Positions 1-10,364 are shown, counted from the first letter of the stretch. The stretch: DNA of 29,331 nucleotides from Rhizophagus sp. LPA8_4_AMF (GCA_021464525.1 JADRCO010000627.1:1-29331), one strand, 5' to 3'. Numbers and translations: made by a program. Notes: generated by a model from the letters alone, not told the origin.

Positions 1-130
1 AACGCATGTTACATTTGGGTAACATGCGATCCAGCTAACGCATGTTACATTTGGGTAACATGCGCTAGCATTTATGCATGTTACATATTCAGAATTAACG
101 CATATTACATTTGGGAATTATTCATATGCC
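1..130. repeat. Tandem hairpin repeat, 36-bp period
   Basis: Two perfect inverted repeats with arms cgcatgttac and gtaacatgcg around the 6-base loop atttgg lie at 3-28 and 39-64, exactly 36 bp apart. Degenerate third and fourth copies (atgcatgttacat, then aacgcatattacatttggg) continue to about 120. The array touches the left edge of the window, so more copies may lie outside. Function is unknown; it resembles the edge of a small satellite or the subterminal part of a transposon. Confidence 0.85.
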
Positions 131-165
131 AAAATTATGCATATTGGGCCAGAATTAAAAATCGG

Positions 166-277
166 GTCACGTGACATTTAATTATTGCCCATGGGCCGCC
201 CATATAAGGTTATAACCTATGCACCTGTGACATAAATCGTAAGGTTATAACCTTTGATGATCACCCGAATGGGGTGA
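166..277. repeat. Cluster of perfect short palindromes
   Basis: Four palindromes and one short hairpin lie within 112 bp: gtcacgtgac (166-175), gcccatgggc (187-196), aggttataacct (207-218), the same 12-mer again inside the 14-bp aaggttataacctt (241-254), and tcaccc/gggtga around five bases (261-277). The two aggttataacct copies are 35 bp apart, nearly the 36-bp period of the adjacent hairpin array. gtcacgtgac contains a CACGTG E-box. They could be binding sites upstream of the decayed kinase, or part of one repeat family with the hairpins. Nothing else is seen up to 421. Confidence 0.8.
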
Positions 278-421
278 CGCAGATATCAACTATTACTTAT
301 TAGTACAGGATCTTCAGTTTAACCAAAAAAGAATAACAAATTCACCGATCTTTTTTTTTAATTATAAAAAATATGGGATCACACGTTTCACAATTCAAAA
401 TTATTTATACAGGGTAATCTA

Positions 422-2154
422 AGTATCACAGTTATATAGTAGATTGTAAAATATGCGGTGAGAAAAAATATACAATATTATGTGAACCATGTTTAATAAA
501 TAATTTAAAAGTAAATTTTACAAAATGGACCAGTGAGAATGAACAAATTGATGATTTCATTAAATAAAGGCAATTACAAATTAAAAATTATCATGATACG
601 GTATTTGAATGGATACCATATAATCTATTTGATAATATTATAAGAAAAAGTGAATTTTCTACAGCAATATGAAAGATTGGTCCATTAAAACTTAATATGA
701 ATAGTAAAAGAAAACCAGATAAAATAGTTATTTTAAAATATCCATATGACTTACAAAGTATTACTGATGTGGTATGGAAATTTTCTATAATTAATTTAAA
801 ATATTTATTTTAATAAATTTTTTTTAAATAGGAATTATGTACAACGGAGAGTAGTTATGGAATATCTCAAGATCTTAATACGAAAGATTATATTTTAGTT
901 CAAAATAAATATTATTGTAAAAAATGGCGTAATCCATGTCAATTGAATTATTTAATGAAGAATTTACAAGTTAGAATAGCGGAAATGAAAATATCAATGA
1001 TTTTATTAGAGAAATGCAATTAAAAATTAATGATTGTAATGATGTAGTACTTGAATGGATATCATACGATCAATTTATTGATATTAAGGAAATATGGATT
1101 TCTACAGTATATTCTGCAATATGAAAAAATAATAAACATAAACAAATTGTTTTAAATGTGTTTATGGATCGTAAAATGTAAAAAATGATTTTTTAAATGA
1201 GGTATGAAATAAATTATTTATTTTAATTTACATTTATACTTTTTTTTAATAATATATTTATGTTTGACAGGTCAAAATACATACATTTGAAATTGCTACA
1301 ACTGTTACAGTAAAGTTTTCGGTTTGGAAATGTTAGATTTCTTAACGTACACGGAATATCTCAAGATCCAAATACAAAGGATTATATTATAATTCTTGAA
1401 TATGCAAAAGGTGGAAGTTTTAATAATTGGATAACAAGAAATAAAGGATTTTTTTGGAGGAATAAAATAAATTAATAATATTACCTTCTATTATTAATGG
1501 CCTCGATGGTATTCATAAAAAACATATGATTCATCATGATTTTCATACAGGAAATATTTTACTTGATGAACGGAAATTATTTGTTGAAAATCAAAAATTA
1601 TTTATTTCATACATGGGACTATAGTGGAGAGATTGGTAATACAGATGAAACAAAACTTTATGGAGTTGTTCCTTATATGGCTCCTGAAGTATTAAGAGGA
1701 AAACCTTATACTCAAGCAGCTGATACTGTATATATAGGCTTGGTATGATCATGCATTTTATAGCAACTGGAAGACAACCTTTTGTTGATCGGGATCATGA
1801 TCAATGTTTAATATTAGATATTTGTGAGGGTGTTACCGTGTTAGACCTAAGATTAATGTTCCGGAAGCACCACAGTGTTATATTGACTTGATGAAAAGGT
1901 GTTGGGATTCATATCCAGGTAATAGACCGAATACTATTGAATTAAAACCTATTTTGGATTCAATTAATTTATGTGATGAAGGACGTTATGATATTAGAAA
2001 TCAATTCAATGAAGCAGATATATATAAACTTTCATATGTTAAAAGTAATGAAGGTAATAAATCAACTAATTCACAGAATACACAGGCTAATAATTATACA
2101 TCTTGTTTAATTACAAGAAATGATTCTGGAGATTTTTCAGATTGTGCTATTTAG
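422..2154 (+). pseudogene. Decayed multi-module kinase pseudogene (A)
   Basis: Three remnant exons are readable. Exon 1 (422-771) has a C-K-I-C / C-E-P-C knuckle, TKWTSENEQIDDFI and FEWIPYNLFDNI, broken by TAA at 565-567 and TGA at 670-672. Exon 2 (832-1201) starts with YGISQDLNTKDYI, then a partial knuckle, INDFIREMQLK and LEWISYDQF; it has a one-base deletion near 965 and TGA at 1122-1124. Exon 3 (1271-2154) is the kinase C-lobe: YGISQDPNTKDYIIILEYA, HHDFHTGN instead of HRD, YMG instead of DFG/DMG, YMAPEVLRGKPYTQAAD and CWDSYPGNRP. It has frameshifts near 1470, 1620, 1730 and 1840. Remnant introns 772-831 and 1202-1270 keep GT-AG ends. Loss of the HRD arginine and the DFG aspartate plus many breaks means no active kinase. 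It is a dead paralogue of the gene at 10365-14396, in opposite orientation. Confidence 0.9.
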
Positions 2155-3296
2155 TGATCTATGTGATTGATGACAGAATTGAAGCAAACAATCGATATAG
2201 TTATAAAGGGTTATCATTGGAAGTTATCATTTCTTTATTCTTAAAAGTAGTAATTAATTATTTATGCGTTTTTGTTCAACACTGATCATGGATTACATAA
2301 TAAAAGATCGGTTTGTAATTGAACAAAATTTTAATTAAATTTTATGTTGTGCGAATTATGTATCAATTAATTATTAAATTTACGAATAATTTTTATTTAA
2401 AAAATTTATATTTACGTTATAAGGTTTTATTTTTCGACATTACCTATTTTATAATGCGTAATTTGCATTGTTATTTTTAACTTAAAAAATATATATTTAG
2501 TATAACTACTTTCACTAGATTATTTTAGACTATATTCACCAACAATTTTAATGAAGGTGTTAACGTAATGCATATTTGAAATATTTAGAATTAATTCATT
2601 TTGTTTTCTTTTAGTAACAAATTCAAATTTATGTAACGAATATAATTCTCTCAAATATGTAAATTTATCTTGAGATTGTTTAAATAGTATTTAAATTAAT
2701 TAATGATTTTAATATTCCTGGGAAACGAATGTTATTATTATTTAACTCATTATCAGGATCCGTAGTAAGTATTAAAACGTTTTATTTATATTAAATAATG
2801 ATCTATTTTCAATTAATAATTAATCAGAAAAAAAAAAGCAATTACTAAGATCTTAATAATGTTCAAAGTATTTTGCTTAATCAAAAAATTTGAATAAATT
2901 TTACTATTTATTAGGCTCGCGTATACAATTTTGAAAGTCTTTTGATGATTTTTATAATTTTAGAATTTAGATTGTATGGAGCTCGTGACATTATTGTAAT
3001 TTTTTTATTGGAGGAGAAGAACGACGTGATCACAAAATTTTTGTTAATGACGTAATAATTGTTCATACATAGTGTGATTGATTAACATGTTGATGCAGTG
3101 TCCTTTTCACAAACATCACCAACCTTCTTTTTTTAGGATATAAATCAAAGATCATGTAACAATAGTAACATGCATATTGGTGATCTTTAGCCGCAATTTA
3201 GTATTGAACTATTGTACAAAACTCACACAAGGAGTAGAACTTACATTTTTCCGATTTATTCTTGCTTCTTTTTTTTTTTATTCATACTTTCTATAA
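2155..3296. other. Intergenic region between A and B
   Basis: AT-rich and without coding potential, apart from the 3'-flank element at 2271-2328. Near 3149-3187 an 8-bp inverted repeat aaagatca/tgatcttt flanks a catgtaacaatagtaacatgc core that recalls the palindromes at the left edge. A TGACGTAA site lies near 3047. Nothing else is recognisable. Confidence 0.6.
2271..2328 (+). repeat. Kinase 3'-flank element, copy 1
   Basis: The segment begins tttgttcaacactgat and ends atcggtttgtaattgaacaaaa, so its outer ends form an inverted repeat (ttttgttcaa/ttgaacaaaa). It starts 117 bp after the stop of pseudogene A. The same pair of ends, in the same orientation relative to the gene, lies downstream of the kinase on the other strand (10053-10204). 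It is therefore probably part of the duplicated gene's 3' UTR or flank. It might form an RNA stem or be a tiny MITE; the sequence does not decide. Confidence 0.65.
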
Positions 3297-3312
3297 TTTT
3301 TATATATATTTT
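3297..3312 (+). promoter_or_regulatory. Possible TATA region of gene B
   Basis: A TTTTTATATATATTTT stretch sits about 30-45 bp before the ATG at 3341, preceded by a pyrimidine-rich run (3261-3280). In such AT-rich DNA this is weak evidence. The position would leave a short leader. Confidence 0.35.
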
Positions 3313-3340
3313 ACAATAATTCCTCAAATAAATCATTAGA

Positions 3341-5008
3341 ATGGATGAATTTAACCCACTCAGTGATGACGTAATTGAGCAAATAAAAAATTTTAAACGA
3401 TGGAATTTAACTGAAGAACAAGAATCGTTAATTGATAAACTGATATCAAATAAAGAATTAAAAAAACTTTATAGAGAAAATGGCTTATGTGATAGATGTA
3501 AGCAGCCTTATACTGGTATTCATTATTGCCAGTCATGTAATTCTAAACGTTTTCAACAAAATTTTCAAAATTGGACCAGTGGAAATCGTGAAATTGATGA
3601 ATTCATTCAAAAAGCACAATTAAAAGCTAAAGTTAATCAACAAATTTTGGAATGGATTGAATATGATAGATTTGAAAATGTTGAATATTTGGCAAAAGGA
3701 GGATTTGGAACTGTTTTTAAAGGAATTTGGAATGATGGTTATATTCGTAGATGGGATTATGATAATAATCGATGGAATAGAAATGGAGAGGCAGAATCTG
3801 TTGCTTTAAAATGTTTACATAACTCACATGGCATTACAGCTCAATTTTTAAAAGAGGTAAGATTTTTTTCATAAATTTAAGTATAATTAACCTTTATAAA
3901 TATTAAACTTATTATAATTTTCCTTTAAGATTGAGTCTCATAATTTATCATACGGTTGTGGAGGTTGGATAGTTCGTTGTTTTGGCATCACCAAAGATCC
4001 AGTAACAAATAATTTTATGATGGTAATGGAATTGAAAAAAGGTAGTTTAAGGCAACATTTAAATAATAATTTTATATCACTGAATTGGATAAAAAATCTA
4101 AATAGTCTGATAGGTATTGCATATGGTCTTAGAAAAATTCATGATAGTGGATTAATTCATCGTGATTTTCATTGTGGAAACATATTAAGTAATTTTGATC
4201 ATGAAGCTTATATTACCGATTTGGGATTATGTCAACCAGCAAATGTAAAGACTTTTCAAAATAATAATAAAAAAATATATGGAGTATTACCTTATGTAGC
4301 ACCTGAAGTTTTAAGAGGAAAAGAATATACTCAAGCAAGCGATATTTATGGATTTGGAATCATTACATATGAGATTTGTACAGGTTTGCCTCCTTATCAT
4401 GATGTAGCTCATGATGAATTCTTAGCTATGAAAATTTGTCAAGGATTAAGACCAAAATCTAATTATAAAATTCCTCAACTACTTCTTAATATAATTAATC
4501 AATGTTGGGATGCAAACCCTTTAAAACGACCTAAAGTGGGTGAATTATATGACTCATTAATATTTTCATTTTCAATTGATAAGCAAATTAAAGAAGTGGA
4601 TAAAATTAATGAAAATTCATCTTATTTATCAACATCATCACCTTTATTATCAACTGGTACACTTTCATATATGACACATCCTCAAGCGATTTACACAAGT
4701 AAACTTTTAGATTTTAAAAATCTTCCAGAACCAAAGAATGCGAACAATAATGATGATTTACTTGGAAATGAATATTCAGGTAATTATACTTTGCATTAAT
4801 TTGTATTCATGAAATTATTCATATATATTAATTTTTCAACTTATAGAATCCATAAGAATAGATTTTACTAAACTCAATATCAATTGTAAAGGTAATAATG
4901 ATTTTTGTATTGGATGTTTATGACATTTTTTTGATTTACTAAACTAATAATTAAAACATCAATTCATTTAATTTTTCCTGTTTTAAAGTACTAGATGAAA
5001 ACAATTGA
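3341..5008 (+). CDS. Protein kinase with N-terminal CxxC knuckle (B)
   Basis: Intact kinase of the Rhizophagus-type expanded family. Exon 1 is 3341-3856 and exon 2 is 3930-4779, with GT-AG introns 3857-3929 (73 bp) and 4780-4846 (67 bp). Exon 3 starts at 4847. It either reads to TGA at 4921-4923 (480 aa) or is spliced at 4892-4988 to a last exon ending TGA at 5006-5008 (476 aa, tail VLDENN). An N-terminal helix-rich stretch is followed by a C50-x2-C53-x9-C63-x2-C66 knuckle, NWTSGNREIDEFIQ (78-90), LEWIEYDRF, glycine loop KGGFGTVF (119-126), VALK lysine K157, HRDFHCGN (D251, N256), DLG in place of DFG (269-271), APE (296-298) and a CWDANPLKRP C-lobe motif. All catalytic residues are present, so Ser/Thr or dual-specificity kinase activity is likely. 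Substrate is unknown. Without intron removal at 4780 the reading frame would stop at 4797-4799. Confidence 0.92.
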
Positions 5009-5337
5009 TTGAAAAAGCCCAAAAGAGTATGTAGAAGATTTTTCTTTTTTTTTATCATTTATTTTTAGTTTATATTTATTTTGGATTATATAAATGTAGT
5101 TTTTTTTTTAAAATTTAAATATATATTTTTTAAAATTTTTTATTTAAATTTTTTTATTTATACCAAAATGTAAAAAATAATTTGAATAAAATAAATATTA
5201 ATAGAATTTTTATTAAAAACGTATAAATATTATATAATCCTCTAATATAAAACATTCATAATTATTTTCCAAGCTTATGGCCTTGATTATTTTCCGTTTA
5301 GAATTTCATTAAATAACGTTTTGAATGAATTTATTAA
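5009..5337. other. Low-complexity AT-rich spacer
   Basis: 3' flank of gene B: long A and T runs and no ORF. No copy of the 3'-flank element found beside the other kinases is visible. Confidence 0.6.
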
Positions 5338-5730
5338 TAATATTTGGGTTATGCTAAACGTCGCCTGGGGTTTTTTTTTCGCAAGAGTTATAATATATAA
5401 ATATGGGTTTAAAGTTTGAACGGCATCTTCTTGATCAAATGGTGGAAAATTTTTTTTTTTTTTTAAGTCCTTGTACACTACTCATGATTTAATACTAAAT
5501 TTATGTAGCTACGCATTTTAATAAAAATATTTTATTAATTTAATTTAATTTGTTAACGAGAAATAACATTAAAGAAACCTAATAATGAAAATAAAAAAGA
5601 GAAGAATTAAAAAAAAAAATAGTAACAACATTAAAAAAGAGAAATGAAACAAAACTTTAATATGAGGGCAAAAAGATTAACAAAAGAAACGAAGATATGA
5701 ATGGAAAAGAACAAGAGGAAAACAAAAAGA
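5338..5730. repeat. Direct repeat, copy 1
   Basis: This block is repeated in the same orientation at 6580-7062. Shared landmarks in order are tgctaaacrtcgcytgg, a T-run, gtttaaartttgaacg, aagtycttgtac, actcatgattta, tttatgtagytacgcattt, aagaaacctaataatgaaaa and tatgagggcaaaaagatta. The offset drifts from about 1,279 to 1,332 bp through small indels. On the minus strand both copies show a short stretch like VQ[T/I]LN[P/L]YLYII, longest as the 63-codon ORF 6596-6787, so the unit may be a decayed mobile element with a small coding part. No terminal repeats or target duplication were found. Confidence 0.75.
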
Positions 5731-5902
5731 AGCAAAAAGAAAGGAAGGGATACGTATAGAAGCAAAAAGAAAGGAGGGGGAACGTAAAGAAGCGAAAAGA
5801 AAGGAGGGGGGGAACGAAAAGAAGCGAAGGGACATAAAAAAGTAAAAAGAAAGAGGCTAAAAGGGGAAAGGAGGGGGAAATGAAGAGAAACGAAAACAAT
5901 GA
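5640..5902 (+). repeat. Polypurine tract 1
   Basis: Almost pure G/A on the plus strand, built from degenerate units such as gaacgaaaagaagcgaaaag and aaaggaggggg. The minus strand is open for 80 codons of Phe/Ser/Leu/Pro only because it is pyrimidine-rich, so this is not treated as a gene. Such homopurine stretches can form triplex (H-DNA) structures and usually evolve by slippage. Confidence 0.85.
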
Positions 5903-6579
5903 ATTACAGTTGGAATTGCAAAATTAGTAATATCATCCAATTTGATTTATAATTAATTTTATTAAACGATTTTGTTTTTTTTTAGTTAATTTTCTAATTA
6001 CATCATCACCAAGTCATGTTAAAATAATGTAAAATAAGATATATCCAATTTATTATAATGATTAAAATGAATTAAGTTAAATTTTAAAATTTCAATATTT
6101 CAAGGATTGATTTATATTTTATATCTTTAACCAAACCAAAAATATTTATGGCACATACTACATTCAAATATATTACATGCAGCTGAAGATCCACAGTATG
6201 CACATGATTAAGTTCAACTGATTATCATTCGTTGCAAAAGATAATAATTATATTCTAGGGGATAAACAAATTTGCAATTATGACTCCAGAGAAGGTCCTT
6301 GAAAATTACAGATATAATTAATTTGCATCAAAAATACTAAAAAAAATTATGTTTAAATTTTTTAGTAATAGTAGTAATACTGTATGTATAACTTGATTTA
6401 TAAAAGTGATCATGACGGATAATGTAAATACAAATAAAAAGTTTTAGTAAATTTATTATAGTTATATAAAATGTGGTGCATAAAAGATTAAAAGATAGTA
6501 AAAATCAATGAATTTTTCAAACTATCATATTAAGATAACTGCACTATGTCTAGTATTCCTAAAGATATAAAATAAATAA
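5903..6579. other. AT-rich spacer within duplicated region
   Basis: Separates the two copies of the direct repeat. No coding frame, RNA gene or clear repeat seen. Confidence 0.5.
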
Positions 6580-7062
6580 AATATATTGGGAATTGCTAAA
6601 CATCGCTTGGTCGATCGTCACCTGAGCAATCGTCGCCTGGTTTTTTTTTCAAATATGTCACATGATGTATAATATATAGATATAGGTTTAAAATTTGAAC
6701 GCCATAAAACGGTATCTTTGGTCTTTCTTCTCGATTCAAATAATTATCCCGGAAAAAATTTTTTTTAAGTTCTTGTACGATACTCATGATTTATCGTTTT
6801 TTAACAATTTTTTACAAAAAAAAAATTTATGTAGTTACGCATTTTTATTAAAAATAGTTCATTAACTTAATATGTTTTATTGAATTTTTAACAGGAAATA
6901 ATATAAAGAAACCTAATAATGAAAATAAATAAAAAAGAATTAAAAAAAAATAGAAACAACTTTAAAAAAAGAGAAATGAAACAAAATTATAATATGAGGG
7001 CAAAAAGATTAACAAAAGAAACGAAGATGTGAATGGAAAAGAACAAGAGGAAAACAAAAAGA
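6580..7062. repeat. Direct repeat, copy 2
   Basis: Second copy of the block at 5338-5730, with an extra internal tcgatcgtcacctgagcaat-like insertion at its left end. On the minus strand it carries a 63-codon ORF (6787 to 6596, starting MSIVQELKKNFF) whose middle is recognisable but shifted in frame in copy 1. The product is not recognised, and the ORF could equally be chance. Both copies run straight into a polypurine tract, which suggests they were duplicated together with it. Confidence 0.72.
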
Positions 7063-7535
7063 AGTAAAAGAAAGGAGGGGGAACGAAAAGAAGCGAGTGG
7101 ACATAACAAAGCATAAAGAAAGAAGCGAAAAGGAAGGAGGAGGGACGTATAGAAGCAAAAAGAAAGGAGAGGAAATGAAGAGAAACGAAATAATAAAGGG
7201 GGAAATGAAAAAAACAAAAATAATGAAGGGGAAAACAAAAAAATATTAAAAGAACAGAGGAAAATGAATAGGGGCGAAAAGAACGAAAGGGAACGAAAGA
7301 AACACAAAGAAAAAAAGAAAAAAGAAGGGAGACGAAAGAAAGGGAAAAATGAAGGGAAAAGTTAATAAAGGAACGAAATATAATAAGCGAAAATAAAAAT
7401 AGAAATAAAAATAAGAAACATACCTTAATTGCAAAACCGGAAGGGCCAAAGAACCTAAAAAGAACAAAAAAAAAGTTAGTAAAGAACAAACTGCAAAAAA
7501 CAAACAAAAAGAAAAAGAAAAAAATAAAATAAAAA
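6962..7535 (+). repeat. Polypurine tract 2, long
   Basis: Over 500 bp of nearly continuous purine on the plus strand, again made of gaacgaaa/gaagcgaaaag/ggaaatgaag units. It is longer and more A-rich toward 7200-7535 than tract 1. The long minus-strand frames over it (up to 226 codons, almost all Phe, Leu, Ser and Pro) are shadows of this composition and are not annotated as genes. Confidence 0.85.
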
Positions 7536-7642
7536 CATACCTTGAGCGAAGCACGCCCAATATAGTTATTTTTAAATTGATTATTGATGTCTAAGCATGT
7601 AAAATGGAGTAGACCTAACCTTTTAAGTAGATATAAAATCAT
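7424..7642 (-). other. Exon-like remnant beside polypurine tract
   Basis: On the minus strand an ATG at 7640-7642 opens 34 codons (MILYLLKRLGLLHF..., ending GRASLK) that stop at an AAG|GTATGT donor (7536-7540). A pyrimidine-rich stretch then ends TTTTTAG before a 31-nt segment (7424-7454), which is again followed by AAG|GTATGT. This is the layout of exon, 86-bp intron, mini-exon. However, the mini-exon reads into a stop in the phase-0 join. It may be a decayed gene end or a repeat that mimics splice sites. Confidence 0.25.
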
Positions 7643-9639
7643 TTGTCATGTGTGTATTCTGAGAAATTAACGCTTATTCCACTGGCATAAAATTTATCAC
7701 GAAAATTCGAATTATATTTCTTAATCAACAAATATTTTCACAAAAAATATCTAAACTCTTTCCATTTAACTTTGAATGACTTTATTGGCTATTTAAGGTC
7801 TTTAAAAAATGAACAATCACTGAAGAATAAAAGAATGTTTATTTATTTGAAAAAAGCAAAAATTTCTCAAAAATTCTATGCAATAAAAAAAAAACAAAAT
7901 ATGAAAAAATGAATAAAATGTTTTTTTTTATTTGTTAATATAAAATCTTAATACATTTTTTATATTTTTTTTTGTTCACTACTTGAAATGTTAAAATAAC
8001 CACTGCAATTTCTTAATTTACCTTGACGCAAAATAAATAGAAGAAAAAGTGTTAGCTTTGCTATATTCCCATCAATTGTCATAGAATAAAATTATAACAT
8101 TAACCTTGATCTCTCACTAAGTTTACAATAAAATAAAAAATAAAAAAAAATGAACAAATTATAGTAATTTCACATTTTGAATATTTTCATTTAAAGTAAA
8201 AGTGTTTAATTGTTTTGATCTATAATAGAAGAATAGTTTAATTAATTAAATTAATGGATCAAGCAAATCACATGTAAAAGTAATATCTCTAATCGTCGTG
8301 TCTTAAAAAAATATGAAACTAAAAAATTTTCCATTATTACTACAAGGAATTTATTACGTTTTAAGCGGTAAAAAGTTTTGTTTATGAAATATTTATTATA
8401 CATAGTTAAAACATAGAAGATTTAAAATGAACATATAGTATAAATAATAAAAGTTTTTTACATGATATAATATCTTAATTAAATTACAAGTCATAAAAAA
8501 ACATGATAACGAGGTTTATTAAGCTTTATAATTTTATAATTTGATCGCGATATATAGAGTAGTACGTGGTACACGTGGTACAGATCAACTAATTCTCTCC
8601 CAAGAATTATTACAACTCTTCACGTTTCTCATTTTCATAAGTATTTTAGGAACTTTGTTTTTTACAAGGTGTGAAATCATATCTATAGTCCGCCTATTTG
8701 TTATGTTCAATTCTTAACGCCCATTAATGCCTGCCAAACGTCACGTGTATACAATTTCTTTTTCACAGCTATGGTCCATAAGTTTGTTCTAGACTTCTAA
8801 AACGATTACGTAAAATGTATCATGAGAATTTTAAAATCTTATGTCAAACGGATTTATATGATTCTAGCAGATTCCAAATGATAAATTATTCAGGTTACTA
8901 ATAATATTTTTTTTTTTATTTTTTATTATAAAATTATATATAAGATAATAAAATTTAGATTTATCTTATATATCAGAAATTTTCATGTGATGGCGCTTTA
9001 ACTGCATAGAAATAAAATATTTTTTTTTTTTTTTTTTTTTAAAAAAAAATTCAAACCAAATTAGATATCTCTCATAAAAGAGAAATCATCAAAGAGCACA
9101 AATTTAGATAAATTATTCCTTTTTATTTTATTTCATTTTCTTTTTAATATAACCAAAAATAGAGCGTCATGAATACATATGGCATGAAGTTTTAACTATG
9201 ATTGGATTGATTTTTTTTAAAAAATAACATAACAAATTTCAATCTTTGTGGCGCAGCGATGTGATAATCAAAAATGTAATTTTACATTTTCACAATACAT
9301 TTTGACGTTGTTTTTAAAAACAATAAATTTTATCATTGCCATATAATGATAAGTTTTGTATAAACAATATACAATTGTATATTAATATGAGGTTAAAATA
9401 ACTAAAGACAAAATTTATAAGGGTGATTAATGAGATAAATCCTAAATTAAAAAATTTTATGGAATATATTTGATATGTATATTCATGATAATTATTTAAT
9501 ACAGTATATTTTTTAATCATTGCGTGATTTTTAAAAAACATATAATGTAACTAAATTTTAATTAAAAATAAACCCGTTATTTTACTATTCTAAATAATAT
9601 TTGCCAATATCTATGTAAACATATAAATAGACCAAAATT
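7643..9639. other. Gene-free AT-rich region
   Basis: No supportable ORF. It holds CACTGCAATT-type unique sequence, a T21-A9 homopolymer pair at 9020-9049, and two CACGTG E-boxes (8572-8577 within a gtacgtggtacacgtggtaca stretch, and 8742-8747). The 75-codon minus frame at 9314-9541 has chance composition (Ile, Asn, Tyr, Phe). Confidence 0.6.
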
Positions 9640-9659
9640 AACCATACTTCAAGATAGCC

Positions 9660-9860
9660 ATTCGGATATGGCTGAGTTTGGAACAATTGGTTGTACTCCA
9701 AACCCATATTCCAAACCCATCTATAACCCAAACTTATTTAGGTTGGTTTGGAATATTGTTTGGTTTGTATGCTCGAATTGATTGCTCTAAATTAACAGAA
9801 AAATTTGGAACATGGTCAGATTTGGAGCATAAAATGTTTCAAACTTGACCATATTCCAGG
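9660..9860. repeat. TTTGGA/TCCAAA-rich inverted-repeat segment
   Basis: Contains a perfect 12-bp inverted repeat, atattccaaacc (9706-9717) and ggtttggaatat (9745-9756), and just before it gtttgga/tccaaac arms around 14 bases. The words TTTGGA, TCCAAA and CCAAACC recur through the segment, so it is probably a small decayed inverted-repeat element. No target duplication was found. The 61-codon plus frame over it looks like chance. Confidence 0.55.
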
Positions 9861-10052
9861 TTTGATTTGGAATCCAAGTTGGTTTTATAACATGATCATC
9901 ACAAATCACAAATTTCAGTTTTGGATATACAAAATTGAAATACTGATCGGATATAGTTGTATTCAAGCTACAAAGTTTTTAACATGTTAATTTTGACAAA
10001 TTTAAATTTAATGATCATTATCACAACAATATTAAATATTAAAGTATAAATT

Positions 10053-10204
10053 ATTCAATTACAAACTGATTTTATTTATGTAAAAATGGTTTACAAATAC
10101 TCTATAATCAGTGTTGAATAAAAAAAAACTATTTATAAATTTGTCCAATTACAAACTGATTAAATTAGTTTATAATTACCTTATAATCAGTGTTGAACAA
10201 AAAA
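10053..10204 (-). repeat. Kinase 3'-flank element, two tandem copies
   Basis: Two copies, 10053-10120 and 10141-10204, lie 90 bp apart. On the plus strand each starts caattacaaactgat and ends ataatcagtgttgaa. Read on the minus strand they match the element downstream of pseudogene A (2271-2328), including the ttttgttcaacactgat end. They begin about 160 bp past the stop of the seven-exon kinase, so the element sits at a similar place in both genes and was probably copied with them. Confidence 0.68.
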
Positions 10205-10364
10205 CTATCAATCAAGAAAAAAAATTACGGTTTTATAATGATTTCCTTTATTCCTTTGATTAATTATTTTCATTTTAGACTTATAACCTATTAAATCAAT
10301 TTAATAATTTATAAATTTTAAATATTTTAATTAAAAAAAAAAACATAAATAAACGTAACTAAGC

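Noticed and set aside
1-130. Hairpin repeats considered as a CRISPR array
   Set aside because: Repeat units are palindromic with an 10-base separation, only two are exact, and the eukaryotic gene context with introns rules out CRISPR.
5657-5899. 80-codon minus-strand frame of Phe/Ser/Leu/Pro
   Set aside because: Same polypyrimidine artefact over polypurine tract 1.
6962-7642. 226-codon minus-strand reading frame and two overlapping ones of about 105 codons
   Set aside because: They lie on a polypyrimidine strand, which seldom makes stop codons. The products are almost only Phe, Leu, Ser and Pro and differ only by frame, so they are composition artefacts.
9805-9990. 61-codon plus-strand frame
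   Set aside because: Overlaps the TTTGGA inverted-repeat segment and has no recognisable feature.
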